Of a stretch of DNA of 64,000 nucleotides, positions 45,593-56,695 are shown in pieces. The DNA lies in assembly GCA_905250115.1 (NCBI GenBank), contig CAJNOI010000288.1, forward strand, positions 24,126-88,125, given 5' to 3'. Positions within the stretch are counted from its first letter, which is position 1. Each line of letters starts with the position of its first letter. Made by a program: the position numbers and the translations under genes. Source of the DNA: Adineta steineri. Its lineage: Eukaryota; Rotifera; Eurotatoria; Adinetida; Adinetidae. Below the pieces are notes generated by a model, which worked only from the letters and a program-made list of their open reading frames with translations, was not told the DNA's origin and ran no database searches.

Positions 45593-46532
45593 ATGAAATT
45601 TTCGCATACAAGTTTAACAATTTTAATCTACGTTGGGATTTTTATGTAAGTATTGGAAATGATTATTCTTCTTTTAAATTTGTTCATTTACTTATTTTTT
45701 TATAGAACTAAATCCCAAGAACAAACAAGCGGTAAGTTTCTAATTCTTATTATATTTGTTTGTTTTGATTTTGAATGTTTTCAATTGTAGTTAATATAAC
45801 GATAGGAACATGTAATGATTTTTCATGTAATCTCAAACGAACTCCATGTTCAACTAATCTTGATTGTGAATGTTTTTATATAACATCAAATTATTCAAGT
45901 GGAGGCATTTGTGCATCAGCATTCATATCTTGTTCAGCTCTTTTACCATGTGATATAAATAATACAACATGTTCTTACGATAACACAATATGTGTTCAAA
46001 ATACACGTTGTGGTACACCAGTTTGTTATCCAACACTTTTATCAAGTACATTAATATGTCCACCACTTCCAACAAGTAAAACAAAATTTATCATATTTTT
46101 CAAATTATTTATTTTTATTTTAAATAGCTACAACAAGTACAACTACTACAACAACTTCTACTTCAACGTCATCAACAACTACGACCAGTACTACTACAAC
46201 AACTACTACTACTACAACTACTACTACGGCCATACGTAAGTGATATCTGAAAGTATGGTTGATCTAGTTCATGACTCAGTTTGAATATTTTCAATAGAAA
46301 TACGAATTAAATTGAAACTTGAAATTATAAGATACATAAATGTTTTATTTGTTTTTTAGCTTGTTCGTGGTCACAATGGGCAAATGGTGCGTGTAGTGTT
46401 ACATGTGGTAATGGTATTTATATACGACAACGTCTATGTCTTGACTTAAAAGCTTCGAGTTGTAATAGATGTGACACACCAACAGATCCTATAAATGGCA
46501 CTCGGCCTTGCTATTATCCCGTCTGTTCATGA
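45593..46532 (+). CDS. Secreted protein with Thr-rich mucin linker and thrombospondin type 1 repeat
   Basis: Five exons: 45593-45645, 45706-45731, 45791-46075, 46128-46235, 46360-46532, in one frame; 214 aa. A signal peptide (MKFSHTSLTILIYVGIFI) is followed by a Cys-rich module (TCNDFSCNLKRTPCSTNLDC and GTPVCYPT, about 12 Cys). Exon 4 encodes an almost pure Thr/Ser tract, a likely O-glycosylated mucin linker. Exon 5 encodes a thrombospondin type 1 repeat (CSWSQWANGACSVTCGNG, then RQRLCLD). Likely an extracellular matrix or mucosal protein. Exon boundaries coincide with domain boundaries. The partner is unknown. Confidence 0.88.
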
Positions 46533-47908
46533 AACAAAATGGATTTGTTATAGAACAATGATATAGAGAAATTCTATTTTATATTTTTTCTTGCATTTTT
46601 TTCACTGATTCACACTGTTAAAGTATTCATTTTTATACTTCATTTTTCCATCTGTATTTATTCTTTTTAATTTTTAATATAATATTTTTATAAATTTTCA
46701 CCGGAAATGAAGTTCAATAAAATTCAAAGTTTTTTTCTTTTAAACAAAAAATGAAAAATAAACTGTAGACGCTATGATTTTCTAATCATATTTCAACTCT
46801 CTCTTCACAATAAAATAGTGAATATAGTAACAATATTTTTTCAGTGTTTCACTTCGTATTTGAGAGAAAAATAAGCGTTGTTAAACGTTCATAAATTCTC
46901 ATTCAAGAAAAACAAATAGAAGTAAAACTATACGGACAGGGTGTGGGTATCTCTTCCTTTCGTAAACACCCACAGCCACACCCTCAAGATGGTTTGTTTG
47001 AAGAATAACTGAAGTTGATCATGATTGTTTTCCTAAGATAATTGTTTAGGAAATGTTGTTAATGATTTACCATTTTGCTAAATAAAAGTTAACCAATGTT
47101 TTCCCGATTGAATCATTGCTTTTTCTCAATAAAAAATCACAGAAAAGAAATGAACACCATCGATCAATATTTGTATTTCCTTCAGCTATTGTTAGAACGT
47201 TTTTTCCAATAAAGATATTTGATTCAATTATTTGTTCGATGTCTTTTCAATAAGAATTAGATTCTTCGCAGTTTTTAAACGATATTTGATTTGAAGAATA
47301 AATGAAGTTACATATGCATCATCAGACTTTTGAATTAATTCACAATAAACAAGAAAATGTAATGAATATGTTGCTAACATTTTCTTAAATAAGATATTCT
47401 TTGATTGATTTCAGCACAATCTTTACCTACACCTTCATCTATAAATTTCAACTATAAATCATTCCATTTTACAATACACAAACATATGAGAATGATAAAA
47501 AGTGAAGTAAATCGAGTGAAAAAAAAGAAAATATATTATCAACAAACAACATCTATCTATGCCTCATAGAATCAATAGATTCTAATCTTAATACAAATCA
47601 AATTGTTGAATAACTTTTTTTTTGAAATTTGTATTATAAATCATCGAAATATGTTGTCAGATTTTGATTTATGTCAAACGAGAATTTATTTAATGAATAA
47701 ATTTTTCGAGGATGTAAATATGGGTTTTTATTCTTATTGAGTCTTATATTTAATTTGTAATCCCTTTTTAAGCTGATAAGGACAAAATGTGACATTTGTC
47801 GTACTCTCTGATTCTTAATCCTTATCTGCATCATCAATTCATAAGTAAAAAGAAACAATTTCAAATATTTATTTTTAAAATCCACAACATAAATTTTGAT
47901 TAAACTAT
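46533..47908. other. Intergenic with hairpin
   Basis: Hairpin at 46938-46990; otherwise AT-rich. The reverse ORF at 47634-47912 lies just past the GPCR stop and looks like noise. Confidence 0.7.
46938..46990. repeat. TGTGGG-type hairpin
   Basis: AGGGTGTGGGTAT pairs with ACACCCACAGCCACACCCT, followed by CAAGAT. Loop CTCTTCCTTTCGTAA. Confidence 0.75.
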
Positions 47909-48901
47909 TCATAAAATTGTTGTTTTATGAATTGTTATATTGAATGGTACAACATGGTTTGTAATTGTACTTGTCGATAGATGAATTAGATTACTATTAC
48001 GTAATCGTAGTAATCGACACATGAATTGAATCAGCTCTTTTCTGTATACGCGAGCCGAAACAACATACAACATAAATGGTGTAGTAAAGGAAAAATACAG
48101 AAGAAGTTGACTTATTGTACGAACAAAATAAAATGTAGATGTTGTTTGAATTGAAAGTGACATGATTAACATTAAATAGGTAACACAAGTTGGCATAGTT
48201 AATATTATATTAACGATCACTTGTATCATAAGCATAAAGGCTAATTGATTTTCAGTTCGACGATGACGTGAAACTATTATGGGAGCAACACGTACTTTTT
48301 TTGTATTGTAAATGGTCATCATACCAAATATTGCCATGAGAATAGGTGCAATAATAGCATATAAAATAACTTGTATGATTGAATATGCTTGTTTGTAGAT
48401 TGTATCACCTCGAACACGACATCCATATGAATCTGTTGTTCGTAAATCAATTAGAACTGCTGTATTGATATAGAAAAGCATAATAATCATCATGACAAAT
48501 AAAACTGCCCATCGAGTTACTTTAACATTACTGAATTTTCGTAGATAAACATTGGATGAACTGGCACAATATCGATCAATTGAAGCAAGAATAACAAAAT
48601 ATTGTGATAATATTCCACATGTTTGAAATGTATATACAATTAATTTGCATGAAATAGGAGAAACTTTTGTTATATCAAGTTGATAACCATCAGCTAAAAG
48701 ACGATAAATCATCATTGTACTTGTATAGAACAGATTATTACAAGCAAGTGCCAAAAAATAACGAGAACAAGCATGATTGTATAGACTAGGTCTACTAAGT
48801 ACAGCAATATTCAATGAATTTCCTATAATACCAACTAAGATTATTATTGGTACAATGGCTCGTGTCATTTGAATAGCAAGTTGGATGAGTGAGTCGGTCA
48901 T
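47909..48901 (-). CDS. Rhodopsin-like GPCR with canonical DRY
   Basis: Intronless, 330 aa. TM1 has the canonical GNSLN (IIGNSLNIAVLSRP) and TM2 begins ACSRYFLALACNNLFYTS. TM3 starts SCKLIVYTFQ and ends ASIDRYCASS, the only true DRY among the receptors here. ECL2 supplies YGCRVRGDT. The pre-TM6 loop RHRRTENQLAFMLMIQV is basic, and TM7 reads FTTPFMLYVVSARVYRKEL. The more canonical motifs suggest a signalling-competent receptor. Ligand unknown; neuropeptide-receptor-like by general similarity only. Confidence 0.9.
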   Translation of the reverse strand: MTDSLIQLAIQMTRAIVPIIILVGIIGNSLNIAVLSRPSLYNHACSRYFLALACNNLFYTSTMMIYRLLADGYQLDITKVSPISCKLIVYTFQTCGILSQYFVILASIDRYCASSSNVYLRKFSNVKVTRWAVLFVMMIIMLFYINTAVLIDLRTTDSYGCRVRGDTIYKQAYSIIQVILYAIIAPILMAIFGMMTIYNTKKVRVAPIIVSRHRRTENQLAFMLMIQVIVNIILTMPTCVTYLMLIMSLSIQTTSTFYFVRTISQLLLYFSFTTPFMLYVVSARVYRKELIQFMCRLLRLRNSNLIHLSTSTITNHVVPFNITIHKTTIL

Positions 48902-49110
48902 TGTTTCTTTTTCTTGAAATATTTAGGATGTATGTGTTCATTCATAAACTTGAAAAATGCGTCATTTATATATGATGTTTTCTATTAATTATAAAGATTA
49001 ATCTTTAAAGATAAAACAATTGTTACTATTGAATTCTAATCGGATTATTATTGTCACTTTACAAATCAATTTTTTTAATCTAATAAAATAAGACGTCATC
49101 ATAAAAGAAG

Positions 49111-49163
49111 GAGTGGATGTGGGTGTGAGTTTGTTTACTTTGATTTATACCTACACTCATATC
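49111..49163. repeat. TGTGGG-type hairpin
   Basis: GAGTGGATGTGGGTGTGAG pairs partly with ATACCTACACTCATATCAC. Confidence 0.65.
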
Positions 49164-49265
49164 ACTGAGTACACACTACAGATATTGTCTTTGATAGCAC
49201 AAAAATCATGAAATTTTAATAGAGAGAAGTTTTTAATATAAAAAAAAAGCTTTTTCAAGTTTGTT

Positions 49266-49323
49266 GGGGGGTGGGTGTAGACTCTGATAAGGATCCACAT
49301 TGACACCCACCTACCCTCAAGAT
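49266..49323. repeat. TGTGGG-type hairpin
   Basis: GGGGGGTGGGTGTAGA and TGACACCCACCTACCCTC, then AAGAT; loop of about 25 bases. Confidence 0.7.
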
Positions 49324-49409
49324 AAATTTATAAAATATCAAAATCAAAAAAACGAATTTTTTATTGAAAATAAAACGTGTGCTGGATTAAAATAAATGAG
49401 AACGAAATT

Positions 49410-51333
49410 TTATTTCCATTCGCGTAAAAATGACTTGTGAAATGTTCGAAATTGATCGACGATTTGTTTTATTTCATCAGTTGGTGATAAAATAGTTATA
49501 CGAAAATGATAAGTATTTGGTTGTTGTTTAAAACCACTACCAGGGACAACACAAATACCAGTCTTTTCAAGTAATTGAAAACAATAAAAAGTATCTGGTG
49601 TCATATTTAGAGATTTAGTATATTCAATTGCTTTTTCCGGTAAATCAATACGAGGAAAAGCATACATAGATCTAAAATAATATCAGATTGATTAAACAAA
49701 GAAAAGATAAACAATATAACGATTAATTACTAACCCCATTACTCGGTTACAATGAACACCTTCGACAGAATTGAATAGATCAGTTATTAAATTGGCTTTC
49801 TCTTTGAGACGATTTAAAACATCTGATCGTTCTTTTTCATAAAGTTCATAAGATGGTTCGCCTTTTTTTGGTGGATTAATGATGGCATTCATTATGACTT
49901 GACCCCATGCTGTTGAACAAATACTAGCAGATACAAGTTTATTCACTTGTATTCGTACTTCTTTACTCAGATTAATTAATTCATAATAACCACCACGTGA
50001 ACCACATCTATGATAAGACAATGAGTATATTTTTAATCGTAAGAAGAATCAAAATAAATCTTAACTTACTCGCCATGCCAACCTTTGGATGCCGAATGAA
50101 ATGAAGCTAAATGAAACTAATTATTTCTATAATAGAACATAAAACAATATCATACCCATTTGCATTTGATTGTAAGGTAAACCAAGATCCATCATTATTT
50201 TTTTAAATGAATAGAATTTGGAATCGGTAAAATAAATATTTTCTTGATAGACTTCATCAGCCAAAATAAAAAGTTTATGTTTATACGCTAAAGAAAACGT
50301 ATCGAATAGATAAGAATTTAGAGAAAAAAACCACGATCTATTTCTTACCAAATTGAATCACCATCTTAATGTTTTCTGATGAAAGTACTTGACCTAAATG
50401 TAAATATAAATTGATTATGAATTAATTAAAAACGATATTTTTTCTTACCAGTAGGATTTCCCGGATTAATAATAACAATACCACGAGGTATACAATATTC
50501 TTTTGCTTCATCAAATGCCCGTTGAAGTTCATTCAAATTTAATGCCCAATTATTATCTTCATCAAGATAATATCGAATTTGATAAGCACCATATAAAGAT
50601 AATGTATCACTATATAATGAATATTGTGGAATAGGAATCATCTACAAATATAATATCAGTAAAACAAAACCAACGTAGAAATTTTAACTTACAATGCCTG
50701 ATGGTTTATTTTGATTATTATTCATAAGAAGTTTCAATACTAATCTGATTCCTTCTGTTGCTCCATTACAAAGATAAATATTATTTGGATTAGCTGGATA
50801 ATCATCACGACATTCGATATAATTAGCTATATCTTCTCTCACAGTAACAATTCCTTGACTTTCCGTATATGAACCAAGACTTTTCCCACTACAGGCATTT
50901 AATAAACGTTCGACTCGTTGTTTAATATCGATTGGAAAATCAGACATATCCATCAAAGGAGGATAAGTACATCCAGCAACGAACTTTAAAATTAAGAATT
51001 ATTTTATATTAAAAAAGAAAATTCGAATGAGATGAATACAAACTTGACGAATATATGTAATTGGTGATTGATTGAAACTTGCATGTGGATCACCGATATT
51101 AGCTCGAATAACACGATTAAATGGAAATTGATTAAAATTCTAAAATAATTTATAATAATACATATGATTATCTTATTTTTTTTCTATTTACTTACATTCT
51201 TTAGTTGTTGTTCAATTTCAACAGCTCGTACTACAGTAGGACCTCGTACAGCATCTGAAACACCAAGAATGTATGGATTCAAATTATCCATTGTCAATGA
51301 TTCATTTTCTTTTTCTTGTTCCTTGTGAATCAT
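49410..51333 (-). CDS. GPT: Alanine aminotransferase
   Basis: Nine exons, 5' to 3': 51333-51196, 51139-51044, 50983-50693, 50641-50449, 50393-50349, 50287-50156, 50106-50070, 50007-49735, 49671-49410. The joined frame is 488 aa, the normal length for ALT. It is a PLP enzyme that interconverts alanine and 2-oxoglutarate with pyruvate and glutamate. Family marks: [20 protein letters not shown] near the N-terminus, ANIGDPHA, the phosphate-site region [37 protein letters not shown], and the PLP-lysine motif [19 protein letters not shown] (split over two exons). The C-terminal half ends [20 protein letters not shown]. The 5' end lies about 450 bases from the divergent MFS gene. Confidence 0.93.
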
Positions 51334-51782
51334 AATGATGTTGATTGTGTAATAATTAATTGTCCGAAGAAAAGTGAATGAAATTATCGAAATCTTTGAA
51401 TTTATATAAGGGCGTCATTGAGTTAAATGAATCATCAAAGATCACGGACAAATGAGAATTGGGCGTTATTTTATTAAACCTTTTTCTTTTTATATTATAT
51501 ATTTACTATGGATTATCATAAATAGTCTATAACAATAATAAAACTGTGAAAAAGTACATCGATTAATACTCACAAACATGTTAAAGTGCATTTTATCATT
51601 ATTAATAGTACAATTGACATTGATCAAATGTAAAGTGACGAACGCCTTTATTAGTCGATTTACTCACATATCATATAACAACATCGAGATGAATAAATAG
51701 TATTATCTTGTGTATGTATGTATCTCACCTTTTGAAATCGAATTTAATTTCTTGTTGTTTGACTATACAGATAGTTGCATTT
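51334..51782. other. Shared divergent upstream region
   Basis: About 450 bases between the ALT start (-) and the transporter start (+). A bidirectional promoter is plausible, but no motif is recognised. Confidence 0.5.
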
Positions 51783-53606
51783 ATGGAAAAAAGTTATTCC
51801 ATGGAAAAAAATCGATTGAAATTAAATTTAACTCGAACAAGTTATCGTCCTTATGTAACTTCATTCGAAAAAATTCAATTTCATCAGTATCGAGGAAAAG
51901 GAACGATTGAAGAACCCTATATGATTGATTGGCTATTGGAAGATGCTGAAAATTGTCAAACATGGAATCCAATTTATAAATGGGCGTTGACTATTTTCGT
52001 CTCTGTTGCTGCTACAGCTGTCCTTTTCTGTTCATCCGTATATGTTGGCGAATTTGATGGTCTTACTCAAGATTTTCAACCTTCTCGTGAAATAATTACG
52101 CTTGGTATTTCAGTTAATGTACTTGGGTTTGCATTGGGTAAAATTTTTTTTTTTCTCTATTACTTTTTCTAATTTTGATTTGTTGTAGGTCCTCTTATTT
52201 GGGCACCATTTTCTGAAGTATTCGGAAGACGTATTATTTTTATTATTACTTTTGTGTCAATGACTGCTTTCAATGCTGGATCAGCAGCATCACAAAATAT
52301 CTGGACTCACATTATTCTTCGATTCTTTGCCGGTGCTTTCGGTTCATCTGCTTTTGCCAATGTATGTTACATAGCTTATTTTTGTCAATCTATTCTAAAT
52401 CTATTAATTATTATTAGAGTAGCGGTACGATAGCTGATCTTTATCCAGCTAATCAACGAGGTCTTCCTTTAACCATTTTTGCTGCTGCTCCTTTCTTAGG
52501 ACCTGTTTTTGGATCTATTATCGGTAAGTCATGGAAATAAAAATAAAGATTATTTATTAAATTAAATTAAATTAGGTGGTTTCACTGGTGCAGCAATTGG
52601 ATGGAGATGGATTCAAGGAATTATGGCTATCTTTACAGGTATATTAGCTGTTATTGGAATAGTTGGTTTGCCAGAAACCTATGCTCCCGTTCTTCTTTAT
52701 CGGCGAGCTGAAAAATTGCGCAAGATCACAGATCTTTTTTATCGCTCGAAATTTGAAGCAAAATCTCAAGTCACACTTTCTCATCTACTAAAAATTTCTT
52801 TTTCTCGACCATGGATATTCCTTTTTCGTGAACCAATCGTTCTTTTTTTTGCAATTTACATGGCTGTCATTTACGGTATCATGTATATGTTACTTGGTGC
52901 TTTTCCAATAGTCTATCATGAACAGAAAGGATGGGCACCTGGAATTGATGGTCTTCCATTTCTTGGTATGGCTTTAGGTATTGTTATTGGTACTTTGTAT
53001 TGTATCTGGGATAAACGACGATATACTAAAGTAACAGTAATATATACTGGTAGTTTCGTACCTCCAGAAGCACGTCTTCCACCAGCAATTGTTGGTGCTT
53101 TTGGTCTACCTATAGGTTTATTTTGGTTTGCTTGGACTAACTATTCATCAATACATTTTATAGTTCCTATTCTGGCAATTGTACCATTTGGATTCGGAAT
53201 AGTACTTGTTTTTGTAGCTTTAATAAATTATATGATCGATACTTATACTATTTATGCAGCAACTGTTATGGCTGCTAATTCTATTCTTCGATCATTGTTT
53301 GGTGCTGCTTTTCGTAAGTTTTCTTTGCTTTTTTTAAAAATTCTATTCACTTGTGTATTTCTAGCTCTCTTCACTGCCAGAATGTTTCGAAATCTTGGAA
53401 TCCAATGGGCTGGCTCGATCGCTGGCTTTTTAGCTCTTCTCTGTCTACCGTTACCATACATTTTCTGGAAATATGGTGAAGTTATTCGAGCTTGGTCTAA
53501 ATATTCATCTGAAGCAACTGCTTCTAAACTACAACTGAATGAAACAAAAACTAACGTTGAATCAAATGCTTCCATGATCTACGTCGTAGAGAACAATAAT
53601 GTGTAG
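51783..53606 (+). CDS. Fungal-type MFS drug/proton antiporter (DHA1-like)
   Basis: Exons 51783-52137, 52189-52361, 52418-52523, 52576-53313, 53365-53606; 537 aa; GT-AG introns of 51-56 bp. Start MEKSYSMEKNRL is chosen; an ATG six codons on is possible. Motifs read like ascomycete MFS transporters: ENCQTWNPIYKWALT before TM1, LGISVNVLGFALGPLIWAPF then SEVFGRR (motif A), RFFAGAFGSSAFANSSGTIA, FAAAPFLGPVFGSIIGGFTG, LPETYAPVLLYRRAEKLRK, PPEARLPPAIVGAFGLPIGL, and ANSILRSLFGAAFPLFTARM (after splicing). Twelve helices. It likely exports drugs, polyamines or other small molecules with proton exchange. Horizontal origin from fungi is the leading inference. Confidence 0.9.
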
Positions 53607-53982
53607 AATGAATAGATAACTTCAATAAAAAACTATCTTGAAGTGGGTATGATGTGAGACAACTATTAAACACCCACACCCTATTCTCGTATTGCTTCCT
53701 CACAGCGACATCGAATAGCATTATTATGCATTCCATTTATCTACTTTCTAATACATTTTTTTAAAGATTATTCGGCATGCTTAGCAACTTATTATCAGGA
53801 TCAATTATATCCTTGACAACTTGATTTGAAAAAATAAAATATCACATAATAACATGGTAATCCAATCAGAAGAGTTTATTTCTAATTCAAAGTATAGAGA
53901 GTATTTTAAGACTATGCATACACTACTTATAAATGTGGCATTTGAAACGTGCCATTTGAATGCTAATACGTTTTTTTTCTAG
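53607..53982. other. Intergenic with hairpin
   Basis: Hairpin at 53636-53682; nothing else recognised. Confidence 0.7.
53636..53682. repeat. TGTGGG-type hairpin, 30 bases after MFS stop
   Basis: TATCTTGAAGTGGGTATGATGTG pairs partly with ACACCCACACCCTATTCTCG (AT-rich loop). Confidence 0.6.
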
Positions 53983-54845
53983 ACAACAATACTATCTAAT
54001 TTATCTGGTGTCATTATTTCCGATGCTATTTTAGAAAAATTTCCATTTATTCGAACAATTATTACTTATTATAAGTTGGTTATGAGCAACAAAACTGACT
54101 TTACAATTTTTAATATTATTCTTAAAACTATATTCAGTAATTTAAACAATGATGAACGAGCTTATCGTTATGATAATATAGTTCGACAGTTTGCAGCCAG
54201 CGTTTACGTTCTTGGAGGTCGTACAGCATATGAATTTTTACGTTTAAATATACTTGTACTTCTTCCAAGTGTACGAATTATCCAGTCGTATATTGCTTCT
54301 TCTGAAAATCACTTAACTCAAGGATCATTTTTAATTTAAATCTTTATTGATCTTTGACGTCCACTTGATGCTGATGGAATACATTGTTTTGAAAATTGGT
54401 GTTCGATCTTACCAGCAGCTTATGTACTGTCTCGATGGAGTCAAATATATCAAGAATTCAAAAGTAGAGGTATTCGTATCATCGATTACTCCAGTGATTG
54501 CGACAGTCGATACCTACTTGCTATGAAAGCAACACTTGGATTTTTTGCACATTTGGCATTCGTCGATCATACAGATTTATTTACCATTAATCTTCCATCA
54601 ACATGATCTTGGTTATTTATGCAAGATGGAACTCATATTTGTACGAAGCTACGAAATAGACTACTGTCAACAACAGCGACACTTCTTTTCGGTAATTAAT
54701 TAATCAATATTAATCATCTTCGTTATCTCACCCACAATTTCTCGAATTTTGACCAAGAACTTATTCGTTCTGATATAAATCCAAAAGATAGGCAAAACTA
54801 CGATTCAACGATAAAAACTTCAAATGATAAAGTTTTGCATTTACC
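53983..54845 (+). pseudogene. Degenerate transposase-like or repeat-derived gene
   Basis: Reads as recognisable protein in essentially one frame with stops. An 87-codon part has QFAASVYVLGGRTAYEFLRL and LLPSVRIIQSYIASSENHL. After TAA at 54337 and further stops it continues SQIYQEFKSRGIRIIDYSSD, MKATLGFFAHLAFVDHTDLF, a TGA, MQDGTHICTKLRNRLLSTTA, another stop, then YLTHNFSNFDQELIRSDINP and KDRQNYDSTIK. This resembles a conserved, unclassified protein family found in many copies in some invertebrates, likely transposon-associated. The family name is uncertain; the decay is clear. Confidence 0.6.
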
Positions 54846-56383
54846 TGATCACCCACACCCACACCGTCAATTTATGTCCTTTCTCAATAAACCACAATTT
54901 TCCATTATAGATAGTTACAACATTTTATAAGTTATTTAACGACTAGCACAAAAAAGTACAATTGAAGATCACGAAAAGACAACTAGAGAAAAAACTAGTT
55001 GAATGCAAACAATATAACTAAGTTGCTCAAGTTAATAGGGATATTAAGTACGTGAACGAAGATGTCTTTAACGTGCACTAGGGATACTTTGATGATTTCA
55101 AATTTAATGTATTCAAACAATTTCCATATTTACAACAATTAAAAACTAATAATAGTTTATTTATGAAGAATTAATTGATATTATATAATTCTAATCACAT
55201 ATTTATGAATAAATTCTATTAATTATTATTTTCTTTATCAAAATCAGAATATTTGAAATATATGCTAGAAATAAAAAAAACAGTATGATATTTATTACCA
55301 AAAACAATTTATAAACAATTTACTAAATTTTGAATATTTATCTATTGATCATACTCGTAATTTTTTACGATAATATCTTGTTCATCGAAAACGTATTATT
55401 TAATAAACTTTATTTATGATAAAAAGAATAACTCATATATATATATGTATTTTTTTATTTGCTAAAAATCAGTGATCGTACAAGCTTAATAGTGTGAGGG
55501 AACATGAAAAACAAAAACAAAATTTTTAAGAGATCATATACTATTACGATTGAAATCAATGTAGCGATGATATTTCATATCAAACGAAAGCTCATAAAAG
55601 ATCATTTTATTAATATTAATCTTTGCTATTTTTAATTGATTATTGTGTAATTATAATTCTACCGATGAGATAAAATCAGAGTTATTATTTTACATAGTAA
55701 CTTATGCATAGAGGTAGGACAGTTCCATATTAGTTCCGTTCTTAGGAACTGTTTAATAGTTCCTTTGAAAAGAACTGAACTGAACCAGCAGTTCTTTTGA
55801 CCAGTTCATCTGAACTTGGAACTGCGAACCGTATTACCCCTAAGAACGATAGTTGATTTTAATTTCCATTCGACTCTAATTGATCTTGAAGGTGAGTGAG
55901 GGTGAAAAACAAAACATTACGATTTTTTTCATTTCACCCTCGCTCTTATCGCTGCGATGGCACCATCAGTCCGCACCCAAATTCACACTCAAGACGGTCA
56001 TACATCACTCTCACACCTATCCTCACAGAAGAAGCAGTAAAAATATACAATTTTTGCTTAAAAAACACAGAATTAAAAATCATTTTAATTTGCCTTACAA
56101 CATATATTTAAAATATTCAGTAGCAATATATTAACTTCGCGTTTTTTTTATCAAATCATCAACTATTAAACAATCGAATTATATTATAGTTTTAATTTAA
56201 GAGTATAGGGATAATTATTGATAATAGTATGATATTAATTCAAACATAGATGTTAGATTTATTCGAAAAGAAACAGCATAGTTTTAAAAAATAATAAAAT
56301 AGAAAGAAATTAAATATTAATTAAAGTGTTATTAATAATGTACAAAAAAAAAATTCAAACTTTAATTCATTGGCATTATTTGC
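54846..56383. other. Intergenic, repeat-bearing
   Basis: Contains an isolated arm TCACCCACACCCACACCGTC (54849-54868), the small element at 55709-55842, and hairpin-like GTGAGTGAGGGTGAAA / TTTCACCCTCGCTC at 55891-55946 with further CACACC arms to 56030. The overlapping 84- and 71-codon ORFs there are not genes. Confidence 0.6.
55709..55842. mobile_element. Short AGTTC-rich element, probable MITE
   Basis: 134 bases packed with AGTTC/GAACT pentamers. Outer ends form an imperfect inverted repeat: left TAGAGGTAGGACAGTTC; right end, reverse-complemented, TAGGGGTAATACGGTTC (13 of 17 identical). No convincing target duplication is seen, so it is old or misbounded. Confidence 0.5.
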
Positions 56384-56695
56384 TTATTGAAAAAGACCCA
56401 GTTGTTCGAATATCACCATGTACATATTCATATCAGTACTAAAGATTTCCTGGATAAGTTTCTTTGCAGCACCAGACTTTTTCTTGTCCATAAATTCTTC
56501 AATGTTTATCATAGCTCCATTGGGATTAAAATATTCTTTTAAATAAAACATAGATCTTTTATTCAATTTTTTAAACTAAATATTCTTTATACCTGTCCTT
56601 GTTCCATATTGTGGATTATGATATGTTAAAAAGCCATATGGATTGTAGAATTGTATTGAATCTGCATGGTTATTGTATAAGTAGTATGAATTCAT
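56384..56695 (-). CDS. Small unknown protein, two exons
   Basis: Exons 56695-56593 and 56535-56384, GT-AG intron of 57 bp in phase 1; 84 aa. The N-terminus is rich in Tyr and Asn (MNSYYLYNNHADSIQFYNPY), then YGTRT-EYFNPNGAMINIEEF across the intron, and a basic amphipathic helix (MDKKKSGAAKKLIQEIF). No signal peptide or transmembrane helix. Family unknown; the Kozak-like context and intron make it a plausible gene. Confidence 0.6.

Larger units (their letters stand above)
48902..49409. other. Intergenic with two hairpins
   Basis: Spacer carrying the hairpins at 49111-49163 and 49266-49323, only 103 bases apart. Confidence 0.7.

Noticed and set aside
55880..56134. Overlapping 84- and 71-codon ORFs
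   Set aside because: They run through hairpin-like GTGAGGGTG/CACCCTC repeats, with no protein features.
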